Shown piece after piece: positions 27,793 to 37,593 of a stretch of 64,000 bases of DNA. Position 1 is the first letter of the stretch; the number at the start of each line of letters is the position of its first letter. The stretch lies in the NCBI RefSeq assembly GCF_000295935.2, contig NZ_ALWO02000023.1:1-64000 (forward strand), given 5' to 3'. Origin of the DNA: Indibacter alkaliphilus LW1 (GTDB taxonomy: Bacteria > Bacteroidota > Bacteroidia > Cytophagales > Cyclobacteriaceae). The notes under the pieces are model-generated. The model had not been told where the DNA came from and ran no database searches. It saw only the letters and a list, made by a program, of their open reading frames with translations. Position numbers and translations under genes: made by a program.

Positions 27793-28466
27793 GACGAATG
27801 GATGAGGCTTTCTGAAGCTTGTGAGTTTCTAAGTGTTTTAACAGACTCAAATATACTTTTTTCAAACCTTATTTCTTTTCTATTGTAAAAAAGCTTTTTC
27901 TTTCTTTTCAAGTTGCTCAAACTCGAAGTGATGGTTTGCCTGCAGGTTCTCAAAATACTGGCAAGGTCTTCATGGGTAAAAAAATTAGGCATGCTGTAAT
28001 ATACTCCAGTATTTTGTCCGTAAATCAAACAAAAGTCTGAGAGAAGATAAAATATTCTTTCAGACATATCCAAATCATAATTTTTCACTTTTTGTTGATG
28101 TATTCTTTGCAGTCTTTGGTTATAATAATCCATCATTAACCATGGTAAATAATGTTGTTGCGTGTGATTTAAAAAATGAAGAGGTAGGCTATAAACCTCC
28201 GAATATTTGAGGTTTTCAAGAAAAAAGAGATCTGTTGATTTATAGTTGTTTTGTTGGGCAAGAAATAATTCTCCTTTGAAAATCAGATCGGTATTTACCT
28301 TAAGTCCACTTTCATTGATTGCAAAAATCTTTGCAATTCCAGTTCTGACCCAGATTAATTCCGGAGAATATTCTAAATACGGATTTAACTGAATTTTGTC
28401 AACTTTCCTGCCGATCATTGTCATCAGCTCTAAAACTTGGGCCAAAAACTCTTCTTTGTCTAACAT
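27786..28466 (-). CDS. Crp/Fnr family transcriptional regulator
   Basis: 226 residues: an N-terminal cupin-like cyclic-nucleotide-type domain (about 20-130), then a helical dimer segment and a C-terminal winged helix (about 160-210) with FTHEDLASILRTCRQTITSSLSNL as the recognition region. No Cys cluster of the FNR type is seen, and the ligand is unknown. It overlaps the hydrolase gene. Its targets may include that operon. Confidence 0.85.
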   Translation of the reverse strand: MLDKEEFLAQVLELMTMIGRKVDKIQLNPYLEYSPELIWVRTGIAKIFAINESGLKVNTDLIFKGELFLAQQNNYKSTDLFFLENLKYSEVYSLPLHFLNHTQQHYLPWLMMDYYNQRLQRIHQQKVKNYDLDMSERIFYLLSDFCLIYGQNTGVYYSMPNFFTHEDLASILRTCRQTITSSLSNLKRKKKLFYNRKEIRFEKSIFESVKTLRNSQASESLIHSSC

Positions 28467-28545
28467 GGCAGTGAAATTAAGCCAAAGCTGTTTTTTTGAT
28501 GTAAAGGAAAAATTAAGTTTTTGGGTTTTGATGTTAAATTAATAA

Positions 28546-28580
28546 TAAGAAAAAAGAGCGGCAAAGATTTACCGCTCTTT
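28546..28580 (-). terminator. Terminator of the TonB-dependent receptor gene
   Basis: Stem AAAGAGCGG/CCGCTCTTT (28553-28561 with 28572-28580), followed on the minus strand by a U-rich run. It lies 25 bases after the receptor stop codon. Confidence 0.88.
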
Positions 28581-28604
28581 CGATATTTGAGAAAAAGGTG
28601 CAAT

Positions 28605-31600
28605 TTAAAAAGTGTACCTTGCTCCAATCTGTACTTGGAAAGGAGGATTAGCTCTTACCGTTTCCCCAAAGGTTGGGTTTACTCTATAGGCATATTGTGG
28701 TCTACCTTGTGCAGTTGCAATAGGATCAAGCCCCAAAGTTTGAAGCAATACCTGATTACCACCTGGCACCGTAGGAGCGCCCCCCCATTCTCTGTTAAGC
28801 AGATTGGTGAAATTGAATACCTCTGCAATAAGCTCTAAGTTTCCTTTACCCATAGATTTGATAATGCTTTGGTCAATGTTGAAAGTGAAGCGGACATCTA
28901 CATTATGCCAAAATGGATTGTAGATTTCATTTCTTGGAGCTATTTCTTCAAGATTGTCAACTAACAAGCCTCTGGCAATATTATCTGGGTTGGCAAGTAC
29001 TCCTTCCATACCCTCAGCAATGAGGTTTTCAAAAGGTGTTGCATTTGGATTGCTCCTGATTGTTTCTGGATTGAATATGAAAGCTCTTTTATTAGCATTG
29101 ATCAATAATCCAGCTCCATCACCTACAATATCACCAAAGACTAAGGGTGTCCAAGGTAGACCTGACTGACCAACATATCTTGCAGAGATTCTCATGTTTT
29201 TAAATGTTGGAGAAGTACCAAATAGGACAATTTTATGTCTAAAGTCAGTATTTGCTCCTCCTCTGTTTGCCACAAGGTCTCTAGGGTCATCTACAATAGC
29301 TGTCAATACAGAAGTCCTTGCTATACAACAGTTGTAAGAATTGTTGTCCTCGGTTCTGTTGATTGTGAAAGTCCCCGTTATGCTTCCTCCTTTCGCAAAA
29401 ACGTATCCTGATTCGAAAATTATCCCTCTCTGCCAAATATCAGAGTCACCATTCAATTCCAAAACTCTACCCAAATTAGGGTTGGCATTGACAACTGAAG
29501 GGTTGATAGGGTAAACAACTACCCCTGGATTGGATAGATTAACATTAGTAATCTGATCTGGGTTAGCATACACGCCTCTATTGTTTTCATTTCCCAGTCT
29601 AAATGCAAAATCTTGTCTAAGATTCAAATCCTGATAGCGGTAATTGTTAAGTGTTCTCGCAAAATAGGCATTGGCACCTACATAAAACTCGTTAGTAAGG
29701 AAGCGCCTATAGGCCAGATTTCCCTTCCAAGTGTAAGGAGCCTCAAAGTTTTCTCCGATTAAATTGATATAAGGTGACCTTCCAACTCCTCCGGCCGGAA
29801 CACCTGGAACAGATGCAGGATCTGCAATGTATCTTGGAAAGTCAGGCATTGGTACATCCTGACCAGTGAGTAACAAATCAGTAAGCTGAGTACCTGATTG
29901 GAGAATATTAGAAAGCTGGGCCCAATGGACAATATTTGCAGAGTATCCACCAATTCCGAATTTCAGGACATTTTTTTGGTCTTCATTGAAATCATAAACC
30001 AACTGGAACCTTGGCTGGATATTGTTATAATCTCTGGCCACTACATCGGTTCTTCTGCCAAGCTCATTTTGTACTAATGGATTGAACTCAGGGGTAGTCA
30101 AAAACACTGTTGCATCCCACCTCAAACCAATCATTGTACTTAACTTATTGGTAATATTAGTTTCTGCTTGCACAAAGGCAGAGAGATCCAAGGCTGTCTG
30201 TCTTAATTTGGGAGCATACCTTCCATCAGGATTATTAGGTACCAAGCGGGAATATTGGAAAGCAACCCCTTCTTCTAACGCATCCAAGCTGGCAAATTGG
30301 AATAATCCACCTTGTTCGTTGGTGTTGAGCGTATTAGTAAATGTAGCCATGTTATCCGTACCAAAAGTCCAGAAAATTTTACCCGTTTGTAAATATGTAG
30401 TGTTGATCAATTGTAATTGTTGTTCTCCTTGCTCCTCAGGTGCGATTCTATTCCCACCAAATTGGAATTGTCTAAAAAGTCTAGTGCCGTCTTCTTGAAA
30501 GGATTCAATTCCAACAAAACCTCTTGGAGCAAAGGATCTTGCAGGGAAGTCTCTCTGGGCTCTTAGGTATTGAAACTTGAGTTCATTGGTAAGTTTTGAA
30601 GAAAATGATGACCTCAAAGCCAATTGGCTATTTGCTCCAAAAATCTTGATATCACCTCTTGAATCAGCCAGAGCAGTAGCGTCGCCCCCGATGACAAATT
30701 CATTTTCTCCCCAAAAGAAATTATTTCTGAATGTCAACTTATGGGTGTCATTGATTTGCCAATCCAGCCTTGCAAAAACAGTCCTGTTTGTAGGCCTTCT
30801 GTTAAATAATCCAGTCTGCTGTCTATTGGGATCAAGTCCGTATCTCTGCTCTAGGATGTTGATAAACCTGTCCAGACTTTGTTGGGTAATCTGTTCAAGA
30901 CGCTCGGTTTGTTGATCTCTGACATCGATGATTGCAAAAGGCTCACTCCTATCTTCAAAATCCAATGCGGTAAAAAAGTGTAGCTTGTCTTTGATAATTG
31001 GTCCACCTAATGAAAAGCCATATTGATTGACATTGAAGTCATTGATAGGCCTGCCAATATAATCTTCGTCAGCGGTGAGAGCTTGATTTCTATTGAAGAA
31101 AAATGCTGAACCTGAAAGTTCATTGGTTCCAGACTTGGTCACCACATTGATTGCACCTCCACCTTGACGACCTTCCATGACATTATATTCATTGGTAGTG
31201 ACTTCATATTCACGGATTGCTTCCATAGATACTGTGTATTGTGATATCAACCCGCCATTCATCATAAATCTTTGGTTTCCTCCATCCAAGGTGATAGCTG
31301 TGGAGCTGACTCTTGTTCCTCCAATAGCTAGCGAACCTCCTGGAGATGTGGTAGGTGCAAGGTTTGCTAAGTCTTGAAAACTTCGGCCATTGGTAGGCAT
31401 GAACTTGATCTCAGTCATACCTAATCTGGTTCCAGATCCAATAGGTGAGACCCTGTTTGGAGAATAATCATCTGCACTAATGACAATGGTCTCTAATGTG
31501 CCCTCACCGTCTCTTAGGTCAAAGTCAACCCTGACCTGATCTCCTAGGTTCAATTGGTAGCCGACCTTTTCTTGACTTCCCTCGCCCACAAAGGACGCTT

Positions 31601-31847
31601 TGATACTGTAAGGCCCCCCTAAAGGAACCTGATTGATTTGAAACCTTCCATCCAGATTGGTTACCGATCCTGTTGTAAATCCAGTGGATTCATTTTTGAG
31701 AATGACATTGGCTCCTGGAAGGGTTTCACCCTCAGAAGAGCGCACTACTCCGAAAACCGAAGCTGATGCAGACTGGCCAAAACTCTGGTTTACTGCTAGC
31801 GATAAGAAGCTAAAGAGCCAGGCCATTAAGAGTAAAGATTTTTTCAT
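28605..31847 (-). CDS. Oar-like TonB-dependent receptor
   Basis: 1080 residues. Signal peptide (about 1-25), carboxypeptidase-regulatory-like beta-sandwich (about 30-110, with GVVRSSEGETLPGANV), plug domain (GRSFQDLANLAP, then GGGAINVVTKSGTNE) and a large C-terminal beta-barrel ending in aromatic F. It belongs to the Oar-like receptors of Bacteroidota and myxobacteria and is energised by TonB. No SusD partner follows, so the cargo is not evident; Oar proteins have been linked to protein export or adhesion. It is transcribed alone. Confidence 0.9.
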   Translation of the reverse strand: MKKSLLLMAWLFSFLSLAVNQSFGQSASASVFGVVRSSEGETLPGANVILKNESTGFTTGSVTNLDGRFQINQVPLGGPYSIKASFVGEGSQEKVGYQLNLGDQVRVDFDLRDGEGTLETIVISADDYSPNRVSPIGSGTRLGMTEIKFMPTNGRSFQDLANLAPTTSPGGSLAIGGTRVSSTAITLDGGNQRFMMNGGLISQYTVSMEAIREYEVTTNEYNVMEGRQGGGAINVVTKSGTNELSGSAFFFNRNQALTADEDYIGRPINDFNVNQYGFSLGGPIIKDKLHFFTALDFEDRSEPFAIIDVRDQQTERLEQITQQSLDRFINILEQRYGLDPNRQQTGLFNRRPTNRTVFARLDWQINDTHKLTFRNNFFWGENEFVIGGDATALADSRGDIKIFGANSQLALRSSFSSKLTNELKFQYLRAQRDFPARSFAPRGFVGIESFQEDGTRLFRQFQFGGNRIAPEEQGEQQLQLINTTYLQTGKIFWTFGTDNMATFTNTLNTNEQGGLFQFASLDALEEGVAFQYSRLVPNNPDGRYAPKLRQTALDLSAFVQAETNITNKLSTMIGLRWDATVFLTTPEFNPLVQNELGRRTDVVARDYNNIQPRFQLVYDFNEDQKNVLKFGIGGYSANIVHWAQLSNILQSGTQLTDLLLTGQDVPMPDFPRYIADPASVPGVPAGGVGRSPYINLIGENFEAPYTWKGNLAYRRFLTNEFYVGANAYFARTLNNYRYQDLNLRQDFAFRLGNENNRGVYANPDQITNVNLSNPGVVVYPINPSVVNANPNLGRVLELNGDSDIWQRGIIFESGYVFAKGGSITGTFTINRTEDNNSYNCCIARTSVLTAIVDDPRDLVANRGGANTDFRHKIVLFGTSPTFKNMRISARYVGQSGLPWTPLVFGDIVGDGAGLLINANKRAFIFNPETIRSNPNATPFENLIAEGMEGVLANPDNIARGLLVDNLEEIAPRNEIYNPFWHNVDVRFTFNIDQSIIKSMGKGNLELIAEVFNFTNLLNREWGGAPTVPGGNQVLLQTLGLDPIATAQGRPQYAYRVNPTFGETVRANPPFQVQIGARYTF

Positions 31848-32261
31848 TTTGGTAGTTTTTTTAATGATTCAGATATAAAACTACCGTAGATGGCAGGCTC
31901 TCGATTGTCGTTTAGCGACAAATGAGCATTCTTAACCTATTCGTAATTTTCAGGAAATTTTGAGTAAATATTGTTACTTTGGAATTAGTATCGTCAACCT
32001 CGTATACCTAGCGAAAATTAAAATTGTTTTCTTTGTTTCTTTTGACAAGTCAGTATAGGCCGCCTTGGAGAGACTGCTCAGAGTTCAAAAGTGTAAGAGA
32101 TGCCTGTATGAAATAATAGAACCGCTGATGAAAGGATAATTCCAGCGATGTAAGTTGCCGGGATTTTTTTTGTTTGATTTAGTGAGTATTACAAACTTTT
32201 TGAATATTTGTGTAAACTTTTCGTAAGTGAAAGTCGTTATCGCAGTGTTTTGGATAAATCA
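31848..32261. other. Divergent intergenic region, receptor / TetR operon
   Basis: No gene is supported in these 414 bases. A 17-base hairpin TTGTCG-TTTAG-CGACAA (31905-31921) lies about 60 bases before the receptor start. A 10-base direct repeat lies before the TetR gene (32193-32202 and 32214-32223). I find no exact TAnnTTTG box on either strand with good spacing. The middle part holds nothing I can name. Confidence 0.6.
32193..32223 (+). promoter_or_regulatory. Direct repeat upstream of the TetR gene
   Basis: AAACTTTTTG (32193-32202) and AAACTTTTCG (32214-32223) are spaced by 21 bases, two helical turns, and end about 40 bases before the regulator ATG. They could be operator half-sites for autoregulation. 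An imperfect -7-like ATATTTG lies between them. Confidence 0.4.
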
Positions 32262-32942
32262 ATGGAAAGTATACTTCAAAAAATCAGGGTAGATGTCAAT
32301 GAGGACATTTTTCTGAAAGATCCCTTTAGTTCCGACTTAGGTAAGGAGATTATTTCCCAAAGCGTCAATATGTTGATTGATTTGGGTTTTGAGCAATTTA
32401 CATTCAAAAAGCTTTCCAGTCATATAGGCTGTACAGAATCTGCTATTTACAGATATTTTGAAAACAAGCATAAGTTGTTGCTGTACCTAACTTCTTGGTA
32501 TTGGGGATATCTGGAGCAAAATCTGGTATTTGCGATAGCCAATTTGACGGATTCCAGAAAGAAATTGAAGATTGCCATTAAGATTTTGGTTCAAGGCCCT
32601 ATCTTCACCCAAAATGATTTTATCAACCCCCTTCAACTCAGAAGATTGTTAACAGACGAAGCTACAAAGGCAATTATGACCAAAGAAGTAGATGAAGAGT
32701 ATAGAAAAGGTTTCTTCAATCATTATCACAAATTAGGAGAAAGAATAGCCAAGCTTGTTCTTGAAGTCAACCCGAGGTTTGAATTTCCAAAAACCTTAGT
32801 GTCAACCGTAATGGAATCAAGCTTGATGCAGTCCTTTTATTCAAGGCACCTTCCCGCACTTACAGAGCATCAACCGGGAGATGAGCGTAGAATTGATTTT
32901 TTCAACAATTTAGTCTTCAAAACCATAGAAAATGAAAATTGA
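32262..32942 (+). CDS. TetR/AcrR family transcriptional regulator
   Basis: 226 residues with an N-terminal TetR helix-turn-helix (about 30-75), seen in FEQFTFKKLSSHIGCTESAIYRYFENKHKL split over helices 2-4. The C-terminal ligand domain is not recognisable. The ATG at 32262 is chosen because the 18 preceding in-frame codons add a non-family leader. Its end overlaps the ABC exporter gene by 11 bases, so it is the first gene of the exporter operon and probably its local regulator. Confidence 0.85.
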   Translation: MESILQKIRVDVNEDIFLKDPFSSDLGKEIISQSVNMLIDLGFEQFTFKKLSSHIGCTESAIYRYFENKHKLLLYLTSWYWGYLEQNLVFAIANLTDSRKKLKIAIKILVQGPIFTQNDFINPLQLRRLLTDEATKAIMTKEVDEEYRKGFFNHYHKLGERIAKLVLEVNPRFEFPKTLVSTVMESSLMQSFYSRHLPALTEHQPGDERRIDFFNNLVFKTIENEN

Positions 32943-34632
32943 TTATACCATGACACCTTTGAGGAGGTTTTTCAAACTACTCAAGGAAGAGAAAAAAGAA
33001 GTTTACGCAATTTACTTCTATTCACTGCTTAACGGTGGGGTTTCGTTGATTCTTCCCCTAGGTATACAGGCAATTGTAAACTTTGTACTCGGAGGAAGGG
33101 TCAGCACGGCATGGCTGATAATGGTCTTAGTGGTGGCCATAGGGATCACTTTTGGAGGCTTTTTACAAATCTCCCAGTTGTATCTGACGGAAAAACTGGA
33201 GCAGAGAATTTTTACCAAAACAGGATTTAGCTTTGCTTATAGGCTTCCCAGACTTAAACTTGATGAACTCCGTGAAAAGCATCCACCTGAATTGGTTAAC
33301 AGGTTTTTTGATGCTGTTAATTTACAAAAGGGGATGGCCAAAATCCTGATTGATTTTTCATTTGCTACAGTGCAGATTTTTTTCGGGATGATCTTGTTGG
33401 CACTTTACAATGTATTTTTTGTGATTTTCAGTGTGATACTACTGGCTTTGGTTGCAGTAATATTTTACTATACCAGCCCAAGAGGTATGGAAACCAATCT
33501 GAAAGTTTCTACTCAAAAATATAAGACGGCATATTGGTTAGAGGAAATTGGAAGAACCATGGCTACTTTTAAGCTTGCAGGCAATTCCAAGCTTCCTTTC
33601 AACACAATTGATAAGCTTTTGGAATCCTATGTAGATTTTAGGAATAAACACTTTGCAGTACTTGTCCTTCAGTATAAAGTAATGATTGTCTTCAAAGCTC
33701 TGATCGTTACGACATTGTTGGTTGTAGGTAGTTTGTTATTGATTGACGATCAGATCAGTATTGGTCAATTTATCGCTGCAGAGGTAATTATCATTTTGAT
33801 CGTAAGCTCGGTAGAAAAAGTCATCCTTTCTTTGGAGACTGTCTATGACACATTGGTTGCTACTGAGAAAATAGGACAGATTATGGATTTGCCAATGGAG
33901 CGTACTTCAGGTACTGAAAAGTCATTGATCACAGATTCTAAAGGATTGAATTTTGAAATCAGAAATCTTACATACAAGGGGAACAAAGCAGAAAGCAATG
34001 TGCTGGATGATATTTCCTTTGAATTGGGCTCAGGTGAAAAAATCATCCTTACAGGTAATAGTGGTGCAGGTAAAAGTACCATGTTGTACCTGATGGCTGG
34101 ACTATACAGTGATTACAATGGCAGAGTGATAGTCAATGGGCTACCAATTGATACCATGAACCTTGATAAGTTCAGAAGTTTTATTGGAGATAGCCTTTCT
34201 TATCAATCCATTTTCCATGGGAGTATTTATAACAATATCACTTTGCAAAAAGAAGTGGAAGAAAAACATGTCAGGGACATCATTGAGATAGTAGGACTTA
34301 AGGAGTACATCTATCAACTTCATGATGATTGGGATACTGTACTACTCCCTGAGGGCAAAAACCTGAGCAGATTGATCATCAGTAGGATAATTCTAGCCAG
34401 ATGCTTGGTCAATCACCCAAAGGCAATTCTTTTGGAGGACATAGTTTCTCCTTTTGAAGGTGAGGAAAAAGAAAGGATTTTGGATTACTTGATCGATAAT
34501 GATTGGACAGTAATCATGGTCAGTCAGGATGAAGACATCATCAAGAGGTTCTCCAGAGTAATTGAATTACAGGACGGGAGATTGAAATTCGATGGAAATG
34601 CTGAAGTTTATTTGGAAGGTAAAAGGAAATAA
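32932..34632 (+). CDS. ABC exporter, fused membrane and nucleotide-binding domains, degenerate ATPase
   Basis: 566 residues: six membrane segments (about 25-300), then one nucleotide-binding domain (about 345-555). There is no C39 peptidase domain. Walker A is intact (GNSGAGKST, 375-383). The Q-loop Gln aligns with Ser, the signature is LSRLI (478-482) instead of LSGGQ, Walker B reads LLED with Glu502 where Asp is expected and Asp503 at the catalytic Glu position, and the switch His is Gln532. ATP binding is plausible, but normal hydrolysis is doubtful. HlyD and TolC partners follow directly, so it is likely the inner-membrane part of a tripartite exporter. Confidence 0.87.
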   Translation: MKIDYTMTPLRRFFKLLKEEKKEVYAIYFYSLLNGGVSLILPLGIQAIVNFVLGGRVSTAWLIMVLVVAIGITFGGFLQISQLYLTEKLEQRIFTKTGFSFAYRLPRLKLDELREKHPPELVNRFFDAVNLQKGMAKILIDFSFATVQIFFGMILLALYNVFFVIFSVILLALVAVIFYYTSPRGMETNLKVSTQKYKTAYWLEEIGRTMATFKLAGNSKLPFNTIDKLLESYVDFRNKHFAVLVLQYKVMIVFKALIVTTLLVVGSLLLIDDQISIGQFIAAEVIIILIVSSVEKVILSLETVYDTLVATEKIGQIMDLPMERTSGTEKSLITDSKGLNFEIRNLTYKGNKAESNVLDDISFELGSGEKIILTGNSGAGKSTMLYLMAGLYSDYNGRVIVNGLPIDTMNLDKFRSFIGDSLSYQSIFHGSIYNNITLQKEVEEKHVRDIIEIVGLKEYIYQLHDDWDTVLLPEGKNLSRLIISRIILARCLVNHPKAILLEDIVSPFEGEEKERILDYLIDNDWTVIMVSQDEDIIKRFSRVIELQDGRLKFDGNAEVYLEGKRK

Positions 34633-34643
34633 CCCGATAGATT

Positions 34644-35990
34644 ATGATTGATATTTCAAAAAATAAAATTGGGGAAAAGGCCACATTCAGTGGTTATAAG
34701 AGCTTGGGAATGTCATTTCCCAAAGACGAGGCCAGAAAAAGAATAAGGATTCTCGTTTGGTTTTTGGTAGGAGGATTTCTGTTTTTGTTTCTTCCTTGGA
34801 CACAGAATATTCGGTCCAATGGTTTTGTGACAGCTTTGAGACCGGATCAAAGACCACAGACAGTTCACTCTATCATTGCCGGAAGAATTGAAAACTGGTA
34901 TGTGTCAGAAGGTGACTATGTTCAAAAGGGAGATACGGTATTAATGGTATCTGAGATCAAAGATGATTATTTTGATCCTCAACTTTTAGAAAGAACTCAG
35001 CTTCAGGTCAATGCAAAAAATCTCTCAGCTCTATCTTACTCCGAAAAAGTAAAGTCGCTTGAAGTACAAATACAAGCTCTGAAAGAGAATAATGTTCTCA
35101 GAAAAGAACAGGCAGAAAACAGGCTTAGAATGGCGGAGCTTCAGGTGACTTCAGACAGTATTCGTTTTGAGCAAGCTAAGGTAAATTTCAAAATTGGGGA
35201 GGATCAGTTACGACGGGCTAAAAATCTGTACGAAGAAGGCTTGAGGTCATTGACGGATTTCGAACAGAGGGAGTTGAGGTTTCAGGAAGTACAGGCGAGT
35301 ATGATTGCTGCAGAAAATGATCTGCTAAAAAGTCAAAATGCCAGAATTGCAGCTATGATCGAGTTGAATGCCATTGATAATGATTTTAGAGATAGAATGG
35401 CAAAATCTACGGCAGATATGTATGAGGCTATGTCAGCGAGGTATGATGCCGAGGCCACCGCTACCAAGCTGGAAAATCAATATACCAATTATGAAGTTAG
35501 GACAGGATTTAGATATATCCTGGCTCCGCAGGAAGGATACATAACAAGGGCTATCCAGGTGGGTATTGGAGAGACCATCAAAGAAGGAGCTGAAATCATA
35601 AGTATACTTCCTGCGAATGCACAATTGGCTGTAGAGATGTATGTATCCCCTGTTGATTTTCCATTGATGAGAATAGGGAATAGAGTAAGATTTATATTTG
35701 ATGGTTGGCCTGCTATCGTATTCTCGGGCTGGCCTCAGATCACCAATGGTACTTTTGGCGGGGTAGTTCATGCTATTGATAATTTTTCAGGTCCTGATGG
35801 GAAATACAGAATTCTGGTCGTTGAAGACCCTCAAGACAAGCCTTGGCCTGATGCGCTTAGAATTGGTTCAGGGGCAGATGGGATCGCTTTGCTCAATGAT
35901 GTTCCTTTATGGTACGAGTTATGGCGGCAGCTCAACGGCTTCCCACCAGATTATTACACTGCAAGACAAAAAAGCGAAAACCGAAAGTAG
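34644..35990 (+). CDS. HlyD family secretion (membrane fusion) protein
   Basis: 448 residues: one membrane segment near 33-52, a lipoyl-like half with GRIENWYVSEGDYVQKGDTVLMV, a long coiled-coil hairpin (about 115-275), the second lipoyl half (APQEGYITRAIQVGIGETIKEG) and a beta-barrel domain. Such adaptors link an inner-membrane ABC exporter to TolC. It starts 11 bases after the ABC gene, which supports one operon. The aromatic WPAIVFSGWPQ loop is in the membrane-proximal region. Confidence 0.9.
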   Translation: MIDISKNKIGEKATFSGYKSLGMSFPKDEARKRIRILVWFLVGGFLFLFLPWTQNIRSNGFVTALRPDQRPQTVHSIIAGRIENWYVSEGDYVQKGDTVLMVSEIKDDYFDPQLLERTQLQVNAKNLSALSYSEKVKSLEVQIQALKENNVLRKEQAENRLRMAELQVTSDSIRFEQAKVNFKIGEDQLRRAKNLYEEGLRSLTDFEQRELRFQEVQASMIAAENDLLKSQNARIAAMIELNAIDNDFRDRMAKSTADMYEAMSARYDAEATATKLENQYTNYEVRTGFRYILAPQEGYITRAIQVGIGETIKEGAEIISILPANAQLAVEMYVSPVDFPLMRIGNRVRFIFDGWPAIVFSGWPQITNGTFGGVVHAIDNFSGPDGKYRILVVEDPQDKPWPDALRIGSGADGIALLNDVPLWYELWRQLNGFPPDYYTARQKSENRK

Positions 35991-35999
35991 ATTTAGACC

Positions 36000-37385
36000 A
36001 TGCGGCTGATACTATCAATAATTACTTTTCTATTGATTTCCAATTCTCAGGCTCAAGAGTTGTTGACCTATGAGGATTATATGCTTTGGGTTAGGGACTT
36101 TCATCCTGTGGCCAAGCAGGCTGATATCACCTTGAGGTTTGGTGAGCAGGAACTTAGAGCTTCCAGAGGGGCTTTCGATCCTGTGGTCTTCATGGACGTC
36201 AATGCCAAAAGGTATAACAGCACCAATTATTATGACCGAAGAGAAGCAGGTATCAAAGTTCCCACCTGGGGTGGTGTAGAATTGAAAGGTGTTGGAGAAC
36301 AGAATAGAGGCGTTTTTCTAAACCCTGAAGAAACAGTCCCTGAAAGTGGCTTATTGGCTTTGGGTGCTTCGGTGAATATTGGTCAAGGTTTGTTTATTGA
36401 CCGCAGAAGAGCCGCTCTCAGGCAGGCTCAGATTTATAAAGACGCTACCCAGGCCGAAAGAGAATTGATCCTCAATGATTTATATCTTGATGCAACAGAG
36501 ACGTACTGGCTTTGGGCGGCAGACTATAATAATCTGAATGTAGTTCAAGAAGGTCTCCGATTAGCCGAAATGCGGTTTGATATGATTAAGGAAAGTTATA
36601 TTCAGGGTGATTTTCCTGCAATAGATACAGTAGAGGCTTACACGCAAGTGATGGATAGGCTTTATAGGTTTCAGCAAGCTGAAATCAATTTCTTTCAATC
36701 AACACAGATGCTTAATACCTTCCTTTGGGATGGGAATGAGGAACCGGCAGAGCTATTGGGAGGAGTGATTCCAGAAAATGTATTGGAAGGTTTTGTTTTT
36801 GATTACAATAAGGAATCTTTGAGGGAATATGTGGCAAGCCATCCTGAACTACAGCTGACAGATTTTGATATTGCTACTTTAGAGGTGGAACGGAGGTTCA
36901 GAGCTGAAATGCTCAAGCCAGTACTTCGCGTAGACTATAATTTTTTGACTACCACAATCAATGAAATCCCCACCAATAATTTTTTCGTCAATGACTATAA
37001 ATGGGGCCTGACATTTTCAACTCCCTTATTTCTGAGAAGGGAAAGAGGAAATCTTGGTTTCACAAAAGCAAGGATTGATTTTAAAAATTATCAAAGGGAT
37101 CTGAAGTTTTTGCAGTTGAGAAATAAACTCGAGACTGAAATTTTCAATTTTGAAACCGTTGAACAACAGTTGGTCACCTTCACCAATAATGTCACTGGAC
37201 TTCAGAGATTGTTAGATGGAGAAATGAAAAGGTTTGAAATAGGTGAAAGTTCACTTTTCTTGGTAAATGCAAGGGAGGTAAGTTTGTTTCAGGCACAGCA
37301 GACCCTCAATGAGCTTGCGGCAAAAAGAAAAACAGCTTATGCCAAAATGCTGAATGCAGCAGGTCTTGGCTTTGATCCGGAATAG
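36000..37385 (+). CDS. TolC family outer-membrane channel protein
   Basis: 461 residues with a signal peptide ending near SNSQAQ. It is largely alpha-helical with two repeated TolC-type halves; the second half includes PLFLRRERGNLGFTKARI. It would form the outer-membrane tunnel of the exporter encoded just upstream. The gap to the HlyD gene is 9 bases. A terminator at 37467-37503 ends the operon. Confidence 0.9.
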   Translation: MRLILSIITFLLISNSQAQELLTYEDYMLWVRDFHPVAKQADITLRFGEQELRASRGAFDPVVFMDVNAKRYNSTNYYDRREAGIKVPTWGGVELKGVGEQNRGVFLNPEETVPESGLLALGASVNIGQGLFIDRRRAALRQAQIYKDATQAERELILNDLYLDATETYWLWAADYNNLNVVQEGLRLAEMRFDMIKESYIQGDFPAIDTVEAYTQVMDRLYRFQQAEINFFQSTQMLNTFLWDGNEEPAELLGGVIPENVLEGFVFDYNKESLREYVASHPELQLTDFDIATLEVERRFRAEMLKPVLRVDYNFLTTTINEIPTNNFFVNDYKWGLTFSTPLFLRRERGNLGFTKARIDFKNYQRDLKFLQLRNKLETEIFNFETVEQQLVTFTNNVTGLQRLLDGEMKRFEIGESSLFLVNAREVSLFQAQQTLNELAAKRKTAYAKMLNAAGLGFDPE

Positions 37386-37466
37386 AGAAATATTAACTGT
37401 AAACACGAAACTTGGCCGGCGTTAAAATAAGAAACAGATTAAGTTTAATTTCCGTCATTAAAAATA

Positions 37467-37503
37467 AAAATCCCGCTCAAACTTGGTTTGGCGGGATTTT
37501 TTG
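37467..37503. terminator. Bidirectional terminator after the TolC gene
   Basis: AAATCCCGC-T-CAAAC pairs with GTTTG-GCGGGATTT, with A and T runs on each side. It can end the exporter operon (+) and the oxidoreductase transcript (-). Confidence 0.88.
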
Positions 37504-37593
37504 ATGTTGTCAATATTGAAAATGCTTATTGAGTACATTCAATTTTTAAGAGACCAATATAAACTTAATTGGCTTCTCATCTTTAGAATCAAA

